Source of the DNA: Tetracladium setigerum
Taxonomy: Eukaryota > Ascomycota > Leotiomycetes > Helotiales
Direction of reading: 5' to 3'
Assembly (NCBI GenBank): GCA_031472005.1
Contig: PZJY01000007.1
Location: 1,054,001 to 1,118,000, forward strand
Length of the DNA stretch: 64,000 nt
Shown one piece after another: positions 11,491 through 22,990 of the stretch. Numbering within the stretch: the stretch's first letter is position 1; every line of letters begins with the position of its first letter. Made by a program: the position numbers and the translations under genes. The notes beneath the pieces are model-generated. The model searched no databases and had not been told where the DNA came from. It saw only the letters and a list, made by a program, of their open reading frames with translations.

Positions 11491-12699
11491 TTAAGAATCG
11501 CAGTCGCAATCCGCCAAACCACCGAAGCAAAAGCAAGCATAACCGCAAATTTTCCAGACTCTGCGTCGGCAATCTGGGCAGGACTTCTGCCTTGTGTGTT
11601 GTGCTACTGCCACTTGTGACTGGGTCTGAAAAGTAGGAGTAATCTTCTCAATATCCCGCTCTCCAGCCGCAACTGTAGCAGCACTAGGAGGAGATGGGAT
11701 ATCCTCCTCGTCATCTGGTGTCCAGGAAATACCTTCTTCATGGAAAATCCCATGAGTTTTCGAACGAACGAAGGGATGAACAGGTTGGGGTTGAGATGGT
11801 GGCGGGGGGACAGGCAGGGCCTTGTTGAGATCTATGTCGTTTCGTGGGCGTTGTTGACCAGAGTGAGATGGATCTTCCTTGAGTTCGCGGAATCTTCGGT
11901 TTGTGGGTTGGGCTCTGTTTTGCTCGTGTTGACGAAGATATGAGGGAGGTGTGATGGCCTTTTCGAACTGGGGGGACGAGGGAACGAGCGAGCGTTGGTC
12001 ATTGCGAGGAGGTGGTGGCCGATGCATCAACGATGGCTGGTTTTGTTCGATAACTGCTTCATCTTTGTGAACATGGTAGTTATTTTTGATTTGAGATACC
12101 AGGCTAGGCGACCATAGTTCGCTCTGGTCAGAAGCTCCCTCATTTTTACGATCACCGGAGCCTCTGTTTGTTGACTGCTCCCAGTTGACATTGCTAAAAG
12201 TAATTCGTTTAGATTCGGAAAATGATTCGTATGAGTCGTAGGAGACTTTTGGCCGGGGTGTCAGACTTCGCCCCGTCGTTGTTGTCTTTTGCTGTGGACG
12301 AGGTGCCGGGCTCTGTTTGTAGCCGGTGTATGGTTGGTCATCAAGCATTGCCTCTTCACGGATTGACTGTAATGGTTCCATCGGAGTTGGGATATCCAAA
12401 GAAGGTAGCTCTGTTGCTATTCTTTGTGGAAGATGCCTACCGCCATAGAGTCCGGTTTCAACCACGCTGCCGACCTCAGGTATATCAGCAGGGCGTCTAT
12501 ATGGAATATACGTACCTCCATAAGCATCATTCCCATACTCAGTCTCAGTCGAACGCAACTGCTCCGAAACGGGTGGATCGTGGCTTTCGTGCTGCATATC
12601 AGCTCCTCTGCGCGGATTGAAGAATGTTGAGTCCTGTCGGTGTGAATTCCTAGTGGCCAGGCGGCAGTTGGATGGTATTGGAATTCGACTTGAGGACAT
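11491..12699 (-). CDS. Unrecognised disordered protein with a cysteine-rich C-terminal tail
   Basis: A single open frame of 402 residues from ATG to stop. I do not recognise a family. Residues 1 to about 360 are polar and Pro/Ser/Gln/Arg-rich (e.g. RPPPPRNDQRS and LPVPPPPSQPQP), with no predicted globular core. The last 30 residues are different: CPDCRRRVWKICGYACFCFG followed by a CDCD ending, i.e. seven or more cysteines and a short hydrophobic patch. That could be a metal site, a lipidated membrane anchor or a redox tail. PxxP-like runs suggest SH3 or WW partners. A complete frame with sensible codon content supports a real gene; function unknown. Confidence 0.65.
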   Translation of the reverse strand: MSSSRIPIPSNCRLATRNSHRQDSTFFNPRRGADMQHESHDPPVSEQLRSTETEYGNDAYGGTYIPYRRPADIPEVGSVVETGLYGGRHLPQRIATELPSLDIPTPMEPLQSIREEAMLDDQPYTGYKQSPAPRPQQKTTTTGRSLTPRPKVSYDSYESFSESKRITFSNVNWEQSTNRGSGDRKNEGASDQSELWSPSLVSQIKNNYHVHKDEAVIEQNQPSLMHRPPPPRNDQRSLVPSSPQFEKAITPPSYLRQHEQNRAQPTNRRFRELKEDPSHSGQQRPRNDIDLNKALPVPPPPSQPQPVHPFVRSKTHGIFHEEGISWTPDDEEDIPSPPSAATVAAGERDIEKITPTFQTQSQVAVAQHTRQKSCPDCRRRVWKICGYACFCFGGLADCDCDS

Positions 12700-13727
12700 C
12701 TTCGCCGATATACAGAAATGAATGGATATATCTAGATGCTGACGGAAAATGATGGAGGATAGAATATAAGACTGTGAGACTATTAGGTCGTGGAACTGAA
12801 AGGTATGTTGCGAGGGAGAAAAGAAAGATTTGTCGAAGGATGACGGTAAGATTCATTTAAGCACAGTTCTGGGAGTTGTTTTGGGAGCGGGCAGAATAAC
12901 AATGGAACTGTTGGCGCTCATGATGGTGCTGTCTACAAACTTATTTATGTGTGTAAATTTAAGAGAAGATTGTGGGAAGTAAAAGAAAACGATTGGGTGG
13001 AGCAATGAAATTATGACAGGAATATCAACATTGCTGTCCATAACAAATCAAGCGACGTCTTGTACAGGAAGGAATTCTGGGCACAATAGCAATGTACTGT
13101 GACGAGCCGCAAACAATGAAGCAAAGAGAAATCGACAGGCTATTTGTTGTACTTATAGTATTTCTGATAGAATAGTGGATGAGGAGGACAACAAAGCGAA
13201 AGTTGGTAACAATGTATTCTGTTGTATTGTTGTCGCCACGATTTAGCACTCGCATAGCAATGTGAAGAGGAACAACAAGAAAACTCTTTCAAGCACAATA
13301 AAATTTCAAACAAAGAACCAAATTCAATTTGACAAAGATTTCGAAAGTTCAAGAGGTAATCCGTTGTACGTAGAAAGGAATTGTCTACCACCTGTAAAGA
13401 GACCATTCAACTTTGAGCAAGATTCAACCATTTTCAGTGTGTCACGCCAACCCTTGACACAGCCGTAAATTCTATTGATGGCATTATTCTGAAGCCTCTT
13501 GACTTGGATCATGAATTATCTGGGAATTTTTAGAATCATTTCAAATGGTTCTAGAATTCGGGGTTTAGGGAGTGTGTCATCGATTCACTCACGCCACGGT
13601 TGAGGCTTGGCCCTTTGGACAGTTGACCATTCGGGCCAACAGATCTATTGAAATTTCCCCAAAGAAGACAATATTTAGAGTTGCTGCATTTGGTGACGTC
13701 TGTGTAGCAATATCTGCAAGTCTAGCC
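12700..13727. other. Intergenic between the disordered protein and TRM11
   Basis: AT-rich, with no supported gene. It holds the promoter of the upstream minus-strand gene and the 3' flank of TRM11. Short ORFs on both strands lack family features. Confidence 0.5.
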
Positions 13728-15206
13728 TCAACGGAAAGCAGCCTTAAAACCCTGGAAGTAACCTTTCCTGAAAGGGTTCAGAGCATCGGCAGTAACTCCA
13801 TCCTCAGGAGCACGCTGAGTACGAGCTGCTCCCACTACCACCTCGGAGTCAGGTATTCTTCGATATGTAATAAGCCTTCTTGACCCTAGAGTATGTCAGC
13901 AATCGTAACTTGACAGTATTCGAGAACCAAACACTCACACTTGTTAAACTCTTGAGTACAAACACTAACAATCTCCAGACTTGGGTGCAGCGGAATTTGA
14001 ATCTCTTGGTCCTCATCATTTGCAGTCGGCATCCAAAAAGAGAGGCGCCCATTATCGACGAGTGTCAGGACTGCAAAGTCAAGAATATCGTCAAGCATCG
14101 TGAGGAAGCTGTATGGCTTCTTTGGAGGTATGTATGATTCTTCCCTAAATCATTAATTAGAACGACTAAAAATTGATACTCAACCTAACTCACATGTGAT
14201 GCGCGACTCCATTTCTGTAGACAATCTCCTTTCCCTTCGTTGGATCTCGGCTTCCAAGCACCTTCAGACCTTCACGAATTCCATACGGTGGGTCGCAAAC
14301 AATTCCATCAAATATCCTAGCTTCCCTGAGTGGAGAATTCGTCAAATCGGCCACAAAATTATCGCCAAACTGACTCATAAGATTATATTGAACGAAATTT
14401 GACAAGACTGTTGCTTTGCCTTTGCCTCTGATGCTTCGACCATCGATATCACTACCAAAGGACTGCGCTCCAAAGTGTGAGCACGCAACAGTGAAACTCC
14501 CAGATCCGACAAATGGATCGTAGAAGAGTTTACCGGAGGCTGCTAATGTGATATTGGCGGTGATGAGAGCAAGTTCGGCATCCATCGAGGTGGTGCAGAT
14601 GTACTTTCGCTTCTTCAGATCGTACTTGGTGACTGCATCTCGCTCACCAGAGCCCACGAGCCTTCCAAAATAAACATTCTCTGGACTAAGAATACCAAGA
14701 TCCTTTGCATTCAAAGTACAATCTTCAAAAATCCAGAACTTCTGGTCAGCTCCTTTCATCTTGATAGGGCCTTCGAACTCCAGAAATCGAAATTCATTGA
14801 TCAGCTCCCGCTGCTCAGTATTTGTTCTGGAGTCTTGGAACGTGTCGACTAGAAATTTGAAGGAACATTGCTTGTAAAGTGGCCATAAATGTTGTGATCT
14901 TTCTCGTACATTGCTGTGGAGCTCTGTGTACGATTTTCCCTTCCCCAGACTTCGTAGATTGCTTTGGCGAGGATGCTTCGGCGCACAAGTCTGATGGCTG
15001 CATCTTCCGAAGGTAACTCCACGAAACAAAAAGGTGTCTTAAACGAATATCAAAACCTTATCATGGTCATATAAATAGATGAATTCACTTACATTGGTAC
15101 TGTAGGACAAAACTTTCAACTCAATACCCTCAAGTACAGCCAGAGCTTCGATTTCAGCCAAACGAAACGTCTCATGGGTCTGCGTGAATCTGATCATGTA
15201 TTCCAT
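13728..15206 (-). CDS. TRM11: tRNA (guanine(10)-N2)-methyltransferase catalytic subunit Trm11, one frame break
   Basis: SAM-dependent methyltransferase that, with Trm112, makes m2G at position 10 of tRNA. Exons: 15206-15093, 15037-14194, 14144-13939 and 13885-13728; introns of 55, 49 and 53 nt. The start MEYMIRFTQTHETFRLAEIE is the usual Trm11 N-terminus, so an in-frame ATG further upstream (15395) is probably leader. Then come the THUMP-like region, the SAM-binding loop DPFVGSGSF, the catalytic CDPPYGIREG motif and the C-terminal WSRRLITYRRIPDSEV segment. One base is missing between VW and GKGKSYTELH (14933-14948, runs of T4 C3 T2 C4); with it the exons sum to 441 codons. It is divergent from RPP40 with 242 bp between start codons. 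Confidence 0.93.
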
Positions 15207-15448
15207 GATGATGTTTTTTTTCGTGGTATTCAAAATTTTTTCGAGGTAAAGACCACGGAAAATATTAAAGTATCGAGGGAATTCAGAAAATGATGTCTGA
15301 TATGAGAGTTGACTCCCAAACGTGGAAAAGTCAGTGGAAGCCAAAACCCCTGTAACCACGCTAATCCGTTTTGAGCTTTGCTCAACCTCCTCCATATCAA
15401 ACTTTCTTCTCTGAGGTCACAACAACAACACTCTCATATCAACTCAAA
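15207..15448. promoter_or_regulatory. Shared bidirectional promoter of TRM11 and RPP40
   Basis: Only 242 bp separate the two divergent start codons, so both promoters must lie here. Two genes of tRNA maturation sharing one control region suggests co-expression; no specific factor site is evident. Confidence 0.5.
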
Positions 15449-16792
15449 ATGTTGGATTTTCCCACAAGCACGAAAAATGAACCGAAGTGTGTTGTTACGC
15501 ACGGTACGATGGGACATATTGACGCCTCTCAACCACCTACGAAACGGAAACCCTTCGCGACGATTTTAAGTCAAAGCTTCATCCACAAGGTACTGAAGCA
15601 TTTACTACTTATTTCAATGGACGCTTGGCTGACTTGAGTGGAAACTAGACAGAACTTATACTACCCCAAGAGCTGTTTGAGATCATTGAGAAAGATGTTT
15701 TGAGTGAAAATGCCAGTCCGGTCTACAGCAGGGTCATTCTACCGTTAAGTGCTTTGGTGGAGGGGAGATTCTTCAATGAGCATATCAAGAAAGGTGAGCT
15801 GATTGATCCAGAATTCTTAATTCTTGTGGAGGACTTAATTTGGAAACAGGAAATATCTTGATGATTTCGGAGGGAAGAGTTGGCGTTGATAACGTGTACA
15901 CTCTGAAAGAAGGTGAGTGCTCTCAGTATTCATTGGTATTTGGAAATGTTTGTTAAAGTTATTTTTGAACAGGGCTATTGACTCTCCATCTCGACAAAGA
16001 AAGCTATGAGCGCGCTGGGTTGGTGGGAGAACCAGATGGTGTGAAAGGGAAACGAGGGACGAAGCCTTGGTGGGGTGAGTTCATTCTGGAAAAGATCAAT
16101 ATTCCTTCGAATGTGCTGGCTGACTGGTATAAATTGTTAGTCGTCAAGATCAATTTACGGCTTCCGTCGATGTTACATGGCAAGAAGGGCTTTGATAGAA
16201 TTGTCCACGCGTTCAAGAATGTTCTCACGGCTCCTGTCAATTGGCTATTTCATGATTTAGGCACCATAGGTAAGTTGTTTCTTGAATATTGTATGCTGAG
16301 CTGACTGGGGTTGAAGCTTTGACGCCAGAGCCTCTGGATGCGCACTATCCTATCAAGAAGATCATCTCGCCGCAAATATCTCGAAATATCAAAGTCAAGC
16401 TTCCATCGCTCGAACCTCCAACAGACGTCGACCCAAAATATGGACGCGACTTTGAAGATTTTGCAGTAGAGACCCATGAGTGGATTTCTATGGCGTTGCT
16501 TGAGAGCCCAAGACTAAATCCAGATGACAACATCAATTCCTTCCTCTCCCGATATGCATCACCAGGTGAGACGGTAGAGGGATGCCTAGTAAAAATCACC
16601 TGGCAAGGCTTCTTATCTCCATCTTGGACACATCGAAATTTCGTAAAAGTGGTTTTGGCGCTTCCAAAAGAGACGTGGTTTGCATACTCTGTCTCTGGGT
16701 TCGCTAGTGGCTGGGCGATGGGAGGACAAAACAGTTTGATTCTGAAGCTTCCCGAGTCGTCCTCGGATTTTGTGTTGTGGGATGTAGTATAA
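15449..16792 (+). CDS. RNase P/MRP 40-kDa protein subunit (Rpp40 family)
   Basis: Protein subunit of nuclear RNase P/MRP, which removes tRNA 5' leaders and processes rRNA. Five exons: 15449-15589, 15649-15793, 15850-15912, 15973-16269 and 16317-16792, summing to exactly 374 codons. The start has a good AAAATG context. Family features: GLLTLHLDKESYERAGLVG, an LRLPSMLHGKKGFDRIVHAF block, and HEWISMALLESPRL with YASPGE and TWQGF near the C-terminus. There is no frame break. It converges on the ankyrin gene, with 18 bp between the stop codons. Confidence 0.88.
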
Positions 16793-16810
16793 TATTGCAA
16801 GCTGATTTTC

Positions 16811-17475
16811 TCAAGAATGTCGTGGCCTCGACACTTCTCTCTCCTCTTCTACGACCCCTCCCAGTGCTTCCATAATCAATGCCCTGAGTGCCTTCTGTCC
16901 CTCCTCTCCTTGGAAGTCTTCCCGTGCTGCGAATTCCTCGATTTTTCTCCTGAAATCCGGATCGACAACTTCTCCTACATCCTCGGGCGCCATGGTTCCA
17001 ATGTCAAGTGTGACTCCCTCTGGCAAAGGCGCTGGTGCCTGCGGCGTAATTGCTTCTGGCAGTGGCGTGTCTGCCGTTGCGCCATTGACCTGCCTCTCGA
17101 TTTCGATGGTCCGCAGGTACACGGCTACTTGTGGAAACTCATTGTTTTCCGCAATCTTCTCTCGTGCTGTCTTGCCCTCCTCGCCTCTGATTGTGATATC
17201 CGCTCCGAGTTTTTGCACCAGGACGACTGCGCACTCGATCGTTTCCACTACGAATAGAGCTGTCTCCATATCCTCATCCTTTAGGTTCACATCAACGCCG
17301 AATTCTTGAACGAGGGCCTCGAGAAGAGAAGTGTGGTTGTATGACGCAGCGGCATGAAGGAGAGAGTAGCCGTGGTTGTCTTGCGAAGATGCGAGGAGGG
17401 GTTTTCCCTGAGGAGGGACAGCAGCTCATGAGGATTGTCTGCTGCGAGCAGGTACAAGTTTGGTGTTTTAGACAT
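16811..17475 (-). CDS. Small ankyrin-repeat protein, one frame break
   Basis: A protein of about 221 residues made mainly of ankyrin repeats, likely a cytoplasmic or nuclear protein-binding scaffold. Start MSKTPNLYLLAADNPHELLS; repeat consensus in NHGYSLLHAAASYNHTSLL and in the following DVNLKDEDMETALFVVE and GADITIRGEEGKTAREKIAE segments. The C-terminal third is Pro/Glu-rich. The layout resembles fungal ankyrin proteins of unknown function related to yeast Yar1, but that link is tentative. A single missing base at the plus-strand G4T4 run (17398-17405) breaks the frame; restoring it gives 222 codons including stop. Confidence 0.8.
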
Positions 17476-18007
17476 GTTACTGACTGTCTTCTCTCTCCTC
17501 TTCCAAAAATTCGTTCGCGACGATGAGGTATTGAATTGTGTGAGCGTTGTAGCCGCTTCTATTGTGTAATAAAGTGTTGACGATATAAAATCATGGCAAG
17601 GCTGAAAGGGTGGCAGGCTGACAAGGCACTCTGATTGGTTCGCTTCAGCCTTCGTTTCGTACTTTGAGGATCGGGCTGTGATTGAATTCACCGAAACAGT
17701 CATTCTCTCCTTCACAACTTCACAAGTTCACAAGTTCACCATCGGCGTCTGCTTCCGGTTAGTTGCAGCTCTGATTTGTTGACTCCGGGGTAAAGAGAAC
17801 GGGAGAAAGCTGCTTCTTTGAGAAGTGCTTAAATAGACAGACTGCCTCGTCTGGATGCTGTCAATGTACCGATCTTTCCCAAAAGCTTTCTCTCTCTTAT
17901 TGTCACCCCTCCAACCTCCCCTTTGTGTCTTTACTCTCTCTCAACCAGCAATCTTCACTGCTACACATACACACTCTCACCTCCCCAACAACAGATCATT
18001 CGCAATC
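17476..18007. other. Divergent promoter region of the ankyrin gene and TRL1
   Basis: No gene. From about 17880 to 18005 the plus strand is strongly pyrimidine-rich, as in fungal 5' leaders. An in-frame upstream ATG at 17855 would add 51 residues to Trl1 but has leader-like composition. Confidence 0.5.
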
Positions 18008-20544
18008 ATGGCGGGCGATTCAATCCCATATCAAGATCAAAATGTTCAGGAGGTGCAGGGCATGATCCAGAACCTCACCGACGCCAAGAAGTCTGCACCC
18101 AAGGACAAGAAGGCTTTCAGCTGCAAGAAGACGACCTTTGCAGTCCAAAACTCCCCCAAGAATGTTGCCGTCGACTCGTGGCGTTTCCAAGATTGGGATT
18201 ACAAACGTAATGACCTCCCGGTCTACGCACGTGGTCTATTCACCAGCAAGAATGAGAAGGGTCAGCCAGAGATCTCCATTCGTGGCTACGACAAGTTCTT
18301 CAACACTGGGGAAGTCGAAGCTACCAAGTGGGAGAACATCCAACAGCAGACGAAGGGACCATACGAGCTCAGTCTGAAGGAAAATGGCTGCATCATCTTC
18401 ATCAGTGGACTCCATGATGGAACCCTTCTGGTTTGCAGCAAACACTCCACCGGACCACGAGGAAATGAGTTGAGCCACGCTGTTGCTGGAGAGCAATGGG
18501 TTGACAAGCAATTGGCAAAAATTGGGAAGACACGAGTGGATCTAGCACGGGAGTTACGCAAGAGAAACGCGACTGCAGTAGCTGAGCTGTGTGATGATGA
18601 CTTCGAAGAGCACATTCTCGCCTACGGAAAGGAAGAGGCAGGACTCTACCTCCATGGAATCAACATCAACCTTCCCGAATTCATGACCTACTCTGGTGAA
18701 CAGGTGCAAGCCTTTGCCGAGGAGTGGGCATTCAAGAAGACGGATTTCCTGACCATTGACACCATTGAGAAGACCAAATCCTTCCTTGAGGAGGTCGCCG
18801 AGACTGGAAACTATGCTGGACGAGACATTGAGGGCTTTGTAATACGGTGCAAAACCCGCGAGAAGGCGGGAACACCATACACTGATTGGTTTTTCAAGTA
18901 CAAATTTGAGGAGCCATATCTGATGTACCGACAATGGCGTGAGTGCACGAAAGCTTTGATTTCTGGACGAGCTCCACGATACAAGAAGCACGTGGCCATC
19001 ACCGAGGAGTACCTGCTCTATGCACGCAAGCGCCTTGCTCAAGACTCTCACCTTGGAAAGCAATATGCACAAAACCACGGCATCATCCAACTTCGTAACG
19101 ACTTCTTGAAGGAGAAAAATATGAAGGGTTCTGATATCATTCGACAGGAATACGCCATCATGGGAGGTGCTCCAGAGGACGTGAGCAAGAACGTTGTCTT
19201 GGTTCCTATCGCAACATTGGGCTGTGGGAAGACTACCCTCGCTATCGCCCTGACACATCTCTTCGGATGGGGACATGTTCAGAACGACAATATTATTGGA
19301 AAGGGCCGCCCACCTCGCTTTACCAAGGAGATCTTTGATCAATTGGAGGAGAAGCCTGTTGTATTCGCAGACCGAAACAACGCTCAACGCCATGAGCGAG
19401 ATCAAATAATCACTGATATCAACAAGAAGAATCCCGAGGTTCGCATCGTCTGCCTCAATTTTGTTCACACCCAAGAATCCATCGACAAGGTTCGCAAGGT
19501 TACTCAAGACCGAGTCTTTGCTCGAGGCGACAACCATCAAACCATCCAGGCCGCGTCGGACAAGAACAAGGTACTTGGTATTATGGAGGGTTTCATCCAA
19601 CGATTCGAGGCTCTGAACCCAAACGCTCGCCCAGATGATGGATTTACCCATGTCATTGAGCTTGACCCAACCGCCGACTCCCGTCAAAACTTGGAGACGG
19701 TTATCAGCGCTTTGCACGACCAATATCCAAAGCTCTTCTCGTCTGATATGCCAAGTAGCGAGGATCTCGACGATGCCATCGCCTATGCTCTCAACGACTA
19801 CAAGCCCGACGTTCGCCACGTCATTGGTTCTCATGGTTCAAAGGCTAATCAAAACGTAAGAATCACTCGGAAGCGACAACTGTCAAATGATGCTAACCTC
19901 ACCCTCCCTCAGCAACTTAAGCGCCAAGACCTACAGAGCCAACCCAAGTTCGCGAAGAAGGCACGCCCTCTCGAGTACATCTCTGTCGCCCTACCCAAAA
20001 AGCAGATTGACGAGGCTCTTGAAACTGCCTTCGCTTCCGTCTCTTCAAACAAGGCTCGTTTCTATCGCCAACTTCAGGGTACTCGCCGTGTCCAACCTGA
20101 GTTCCATGTCACACTCATTCACCGTGCTTCCTCGAAGGAAAAGCCCGAGCTGTGGCAGAAGTACTGTGATCTCCATGTGCAAGCTGGTAGTGCTGAGAAC
20201 AAACTTGGTAGCTGCAAGATTTTGCTCGAACGTGTAAGTTCTCGTCCTCGCTGGGTGTCGTCAATCTTTGCAGGACTCTGACTAACTTTTACTTGCAGAT
20301 TGTCTGGGATGATCGCATCATGTCCATCGTCGTTCGCTTAGTCGACGAGGGATGGGAGTGCGTCAACAACGTAGCACACATCACCGTTGGCACGCGTGGC
20401 AACGAAGTCAAGCCAAAGGAAAGCAACGACCTCCTCAAGAAATGGCTCGAGCTTGGCACTGGAGAAGCAACTGGTATCAGTGATATTGCAATCGAAGGCC
20501 GCTTGATCATCGATGGCAATGTGAAGGGAGTTCTTTCTCGTTAA
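18008..20544 (+). CDS. TRL1: tRNA ligase Trl1 (ligase-kinase-cyclic phosphodiesterase)
   Basis: Joins tRNA exons after intron removal, and in yeast also ligates HAC1 mRNA in the unfolded-protein response. Exons 18008-19855, 19913-20233 and 20299-20544 give 804 residues, the usual size. The start MAGDSIPYQDQ has a strong context (ATCATGGCG). Domains in order: nucleotidyltransferase with the nucleophile Lys124 in KENG; kinase with P-loop GCGKTT at about residues 402-407; and cyclic phosphodiesterase with two HxT motifs, FHVTLIH (about 680) and AHITVGT (about 750). The first intron (57 nt, donor GTAAGA, branch TGCTAAC) is a multiple of three without a stop, so its retention would insert 19 residues between kinase and phosphodiesterase domains. 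The nearby TRM11 and RPP40 also act on tRNA. Confidence 0.95.
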
Positions 20545-21161
20545 ATACAATTTTCAAAAGTTGAAGTTGGGTTTCTAGATTTAGAGTGGGGAGTTTACAT
20601 CATGGTTTGTGGTTGTGCATATGGGATCGATACCAGGGAGCGAAAAGGTACTTATACACCTTTTGATTGATGAACCGAGTTTTACTGGACCGAAAAAGAG
20701 TGCTGGACTGTACGATAGTGGAGATAGATGGATGCCACGCGACTCAAGGTCAATACTTTAATCCTTCTTCCTGCGGGTGAAATTTCCAGGCGCATTGCGA
20801 GAATGTCACAGCATGGGCGTCCTCATGTGAATAGTCTCCTTTGTTGTAGTAGTATTGACCCCCTTCTTTACCTATGCCGTCTATTGCAGGTTGCCATCAC
20901 ACATCTTAATACTTGAGGACGAAGGTGTTTGTAATTTAACAATATAAACTTTGTTGGGCAATAGAAACCAGGCCATTGTAGTGCCGACTGACTGTCCTTA
21001 TCCTTACATCTATTTTTTAAGCCCAAATGCCGCCCTCCCTGATTTCGTGCATAATATCGTAATCCAGATCTTATGGCCTAAAAATACAACGAGAAGCCCC
21101 CAAAAACACCCATCGCTCGAACGCCCCCATCCCACCTGCAATCCAATTACCCAACACCCAA
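20545..21161. other. Intergenic between convergent TRL1 and the C2H2 gene
   Basis: 3' flanks of two convergent genes. No gene or structured RNA recognised. An ACTGTAC motif lies near 20706. Confidence 0.5.
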
Positions 21162-22377
21162 TTACACAACTACACTTGCTGACTCCGGAGCCAGTAACGC
21201 AACAGAATCTGTCTTCTCTTGGACGGCCGGTGGTTCTTCCGTCGCTGGCTTGACAACAGGTGCAGGACTTTCCGAAATAGCAGCAAGTAGAGAGTTATTG
21301 TTGTCACCCTCCAGGTCTGCAGTCACTGCAGCTGTGATCACCGCAGTTGGAATATCTGCCCGTCCAGCTAATACTTCTTTCCGTCGCTCGTGCCAACTGA
21401 TATCAGTCCTGATAGCTTGGTCAAGCAAAATCTCCTTCTCCATCCATTCTCGCCTTCGCAGCTCCTCCATCTCCTCGACTGATTTCTTGAGTTCTTCTGC
21501 TTCTTCTTTGGCCCACCTTAGTCGTCGGCGCAAGGACTCGTATAGCAGTTTGGGATGCATGGCTTCTTCTTCTGCAGTGAATAATTCTGGCGGGTATGAA
21601 GTCGTCCATTCCGAGGGTTCGTAGCCATGTGAGGCGCCGTTTGTAGGTGGAGGAGTTTGGCCTTCGGGCTGTGGGGCTTTGGCAGCGATTTTGAGCTTTG
21701 ATGCTAACTTTGGATGCGATTGCATGGAGGCTAACAGGGCTTTAGGTATTGGATCTGATGGTCGGAGGGCCTCTGTCTCGTGAACCGTCCGCATGTGCTT
21801 CGCAAGGGCATCGGAACGGGTAAAAGCACGATCGCATTCTGTGCTTTCCATCAGCTTCGTCTAACTTCAATCTACGTCCTCTGTACATACCAGGTAGAGC
21901 GCAATAGAATGGCTTCTCTCGCGTGTGACTCCTCATATGCGCTTTCAAAGCATAACCACTGGCATGGGCAATACTCTTGCGATTGCAATCCGACCATTCG
22001 CATGTATACTTCTTCTGCCTCGTCTCAATATGCTCCGCATGAATGTGATCCACTAGCTTGTCCATATTTCCCATATCGCCCGCATCACAGCCTGTCCACG
22101 AGCAAATGGTAACTTGTTCGTGGGTATCTTCGTCATCTGGTCTGGAATTGGGTTCCGGGACAGGCATCTCGGTGTCGGTGTCGGAGGAGATGTAGCCATC
22201 TTCCTCTACAACGGGTAGGGTGGGTGTTGCGCGCATCGAAGTGTAGCCTGTTCGTTGGCGTTTGGCGGGAGGCATGATCTCTGTTGTATCTGCGTTCTCA
22301 TCGTCGTGTTCTTGATCGAAGGGGTCTTCTTCTGAGGGTACGCTGGAGAGGGGCGAGCCTCCTATTGATGAGGCCAT
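21162..22377 (-). CDS. C2H2 zinc-finger protein with C-terminal coiled coil
   Basis: Nuclear, probably chromatin- or DNA-associated. Two exons (22377-21891 and 21838-21162; 52-nt intron) give 387 residues. Residues about 1-90 are acidic and disordered with a KRQRTG basic patch. Three to four zinc-finger units follow: CSWTGCDAGDMGN...H..H, CEWSDCNRKS...H..H and FYCALPECDRAFTRSDALAKH, the last interrupted by the intron. A long Glu/Arg-rich coiled coil then runs from about residue 245 to 310. The combination of GLI/YY1-like fingers and a coiled coil recalls fungal INO80-associated Iec1-type proteins, but I cannot confirm that. It could equally be a sequence-specific transcription factor. Confidence 0.8.
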
Positions 22378-22990
22378 ATTGACTGTTGGTGACTGTGGCT
22401 TTTAAACGAGGATTTTTGTATCCGGCAGGCGACCGCGCATAGTCGTTCGGGTGCTGGCTTAGTGTGAGGTTGAGTTGAGGAAAGGGGATAACTTGAGGCC
22501 AAACTATGAAGCTCACGATGATGCGAGGCGACCAATTGGACGCGCCCGGTCAGAATCGTCTTGGCACCCTCGCTAATCCGAGCTTTAAAAGAGCTCTTGC
22601 AGGTTTCAATTTTCTGCTTTCCTTCCACAACTTCAACTTTCACTCCTCGGCTTCCAAAGTGCACTTTTTTACCTCAACGTCTAATTACAGCCAATAAATC
22701 GCTCCGGACCTACTGCCAGTGCGTTGGCAACTTTACGGGATATTGCTTTGTAGGTACATCCTCTATTTTCCCTGTCCTGCAGGATCCCACAATCTTCCCC
22801 GGCAATGATGAGCAAAAAAAAGAGTTCTGCAATTCATACCCTGCCATGGTGACTTCTTATTGTTACACATTCTCGAGCCAAAACAAACAAAGACGAATTA
22901 TTGAACAACATCTGTTGAAAAAGAAAACACATGCTAATTATCTATTCAATTGATTCAGACTCCTATTCTGTCCTCATCTCCCTCGACTAA
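22378..22990. other. Intergenic between the C2H2 and aldo-keto reductase genes
   Basis: Promoter of the zinc-finger gene and 3' flank of the reductase. No gene seen. Confidence 0.5.

Noticed and set aside
15207..15395. Extended TRM11 N-terminus from an ATG at 15395
   Set aside because: Residues before MEYMIRFTQTHETFRL do not resemble Trm11, and would run through the shared promoter.
17855..18007. Upstream in-frame ATG giving Trl1 51 extra residues
   Set aside because: The extension is pyrimidine-rich leader-like sequence; the ATG at 18008 has a strong context and fits the family N-terminus.
18554..19834. Minus-strand ORF of 426 codons
   Set aside because: Lies entirely antisense to the TRL1 coding exon and has no recognisable domain; a mirror of strong codon bias.
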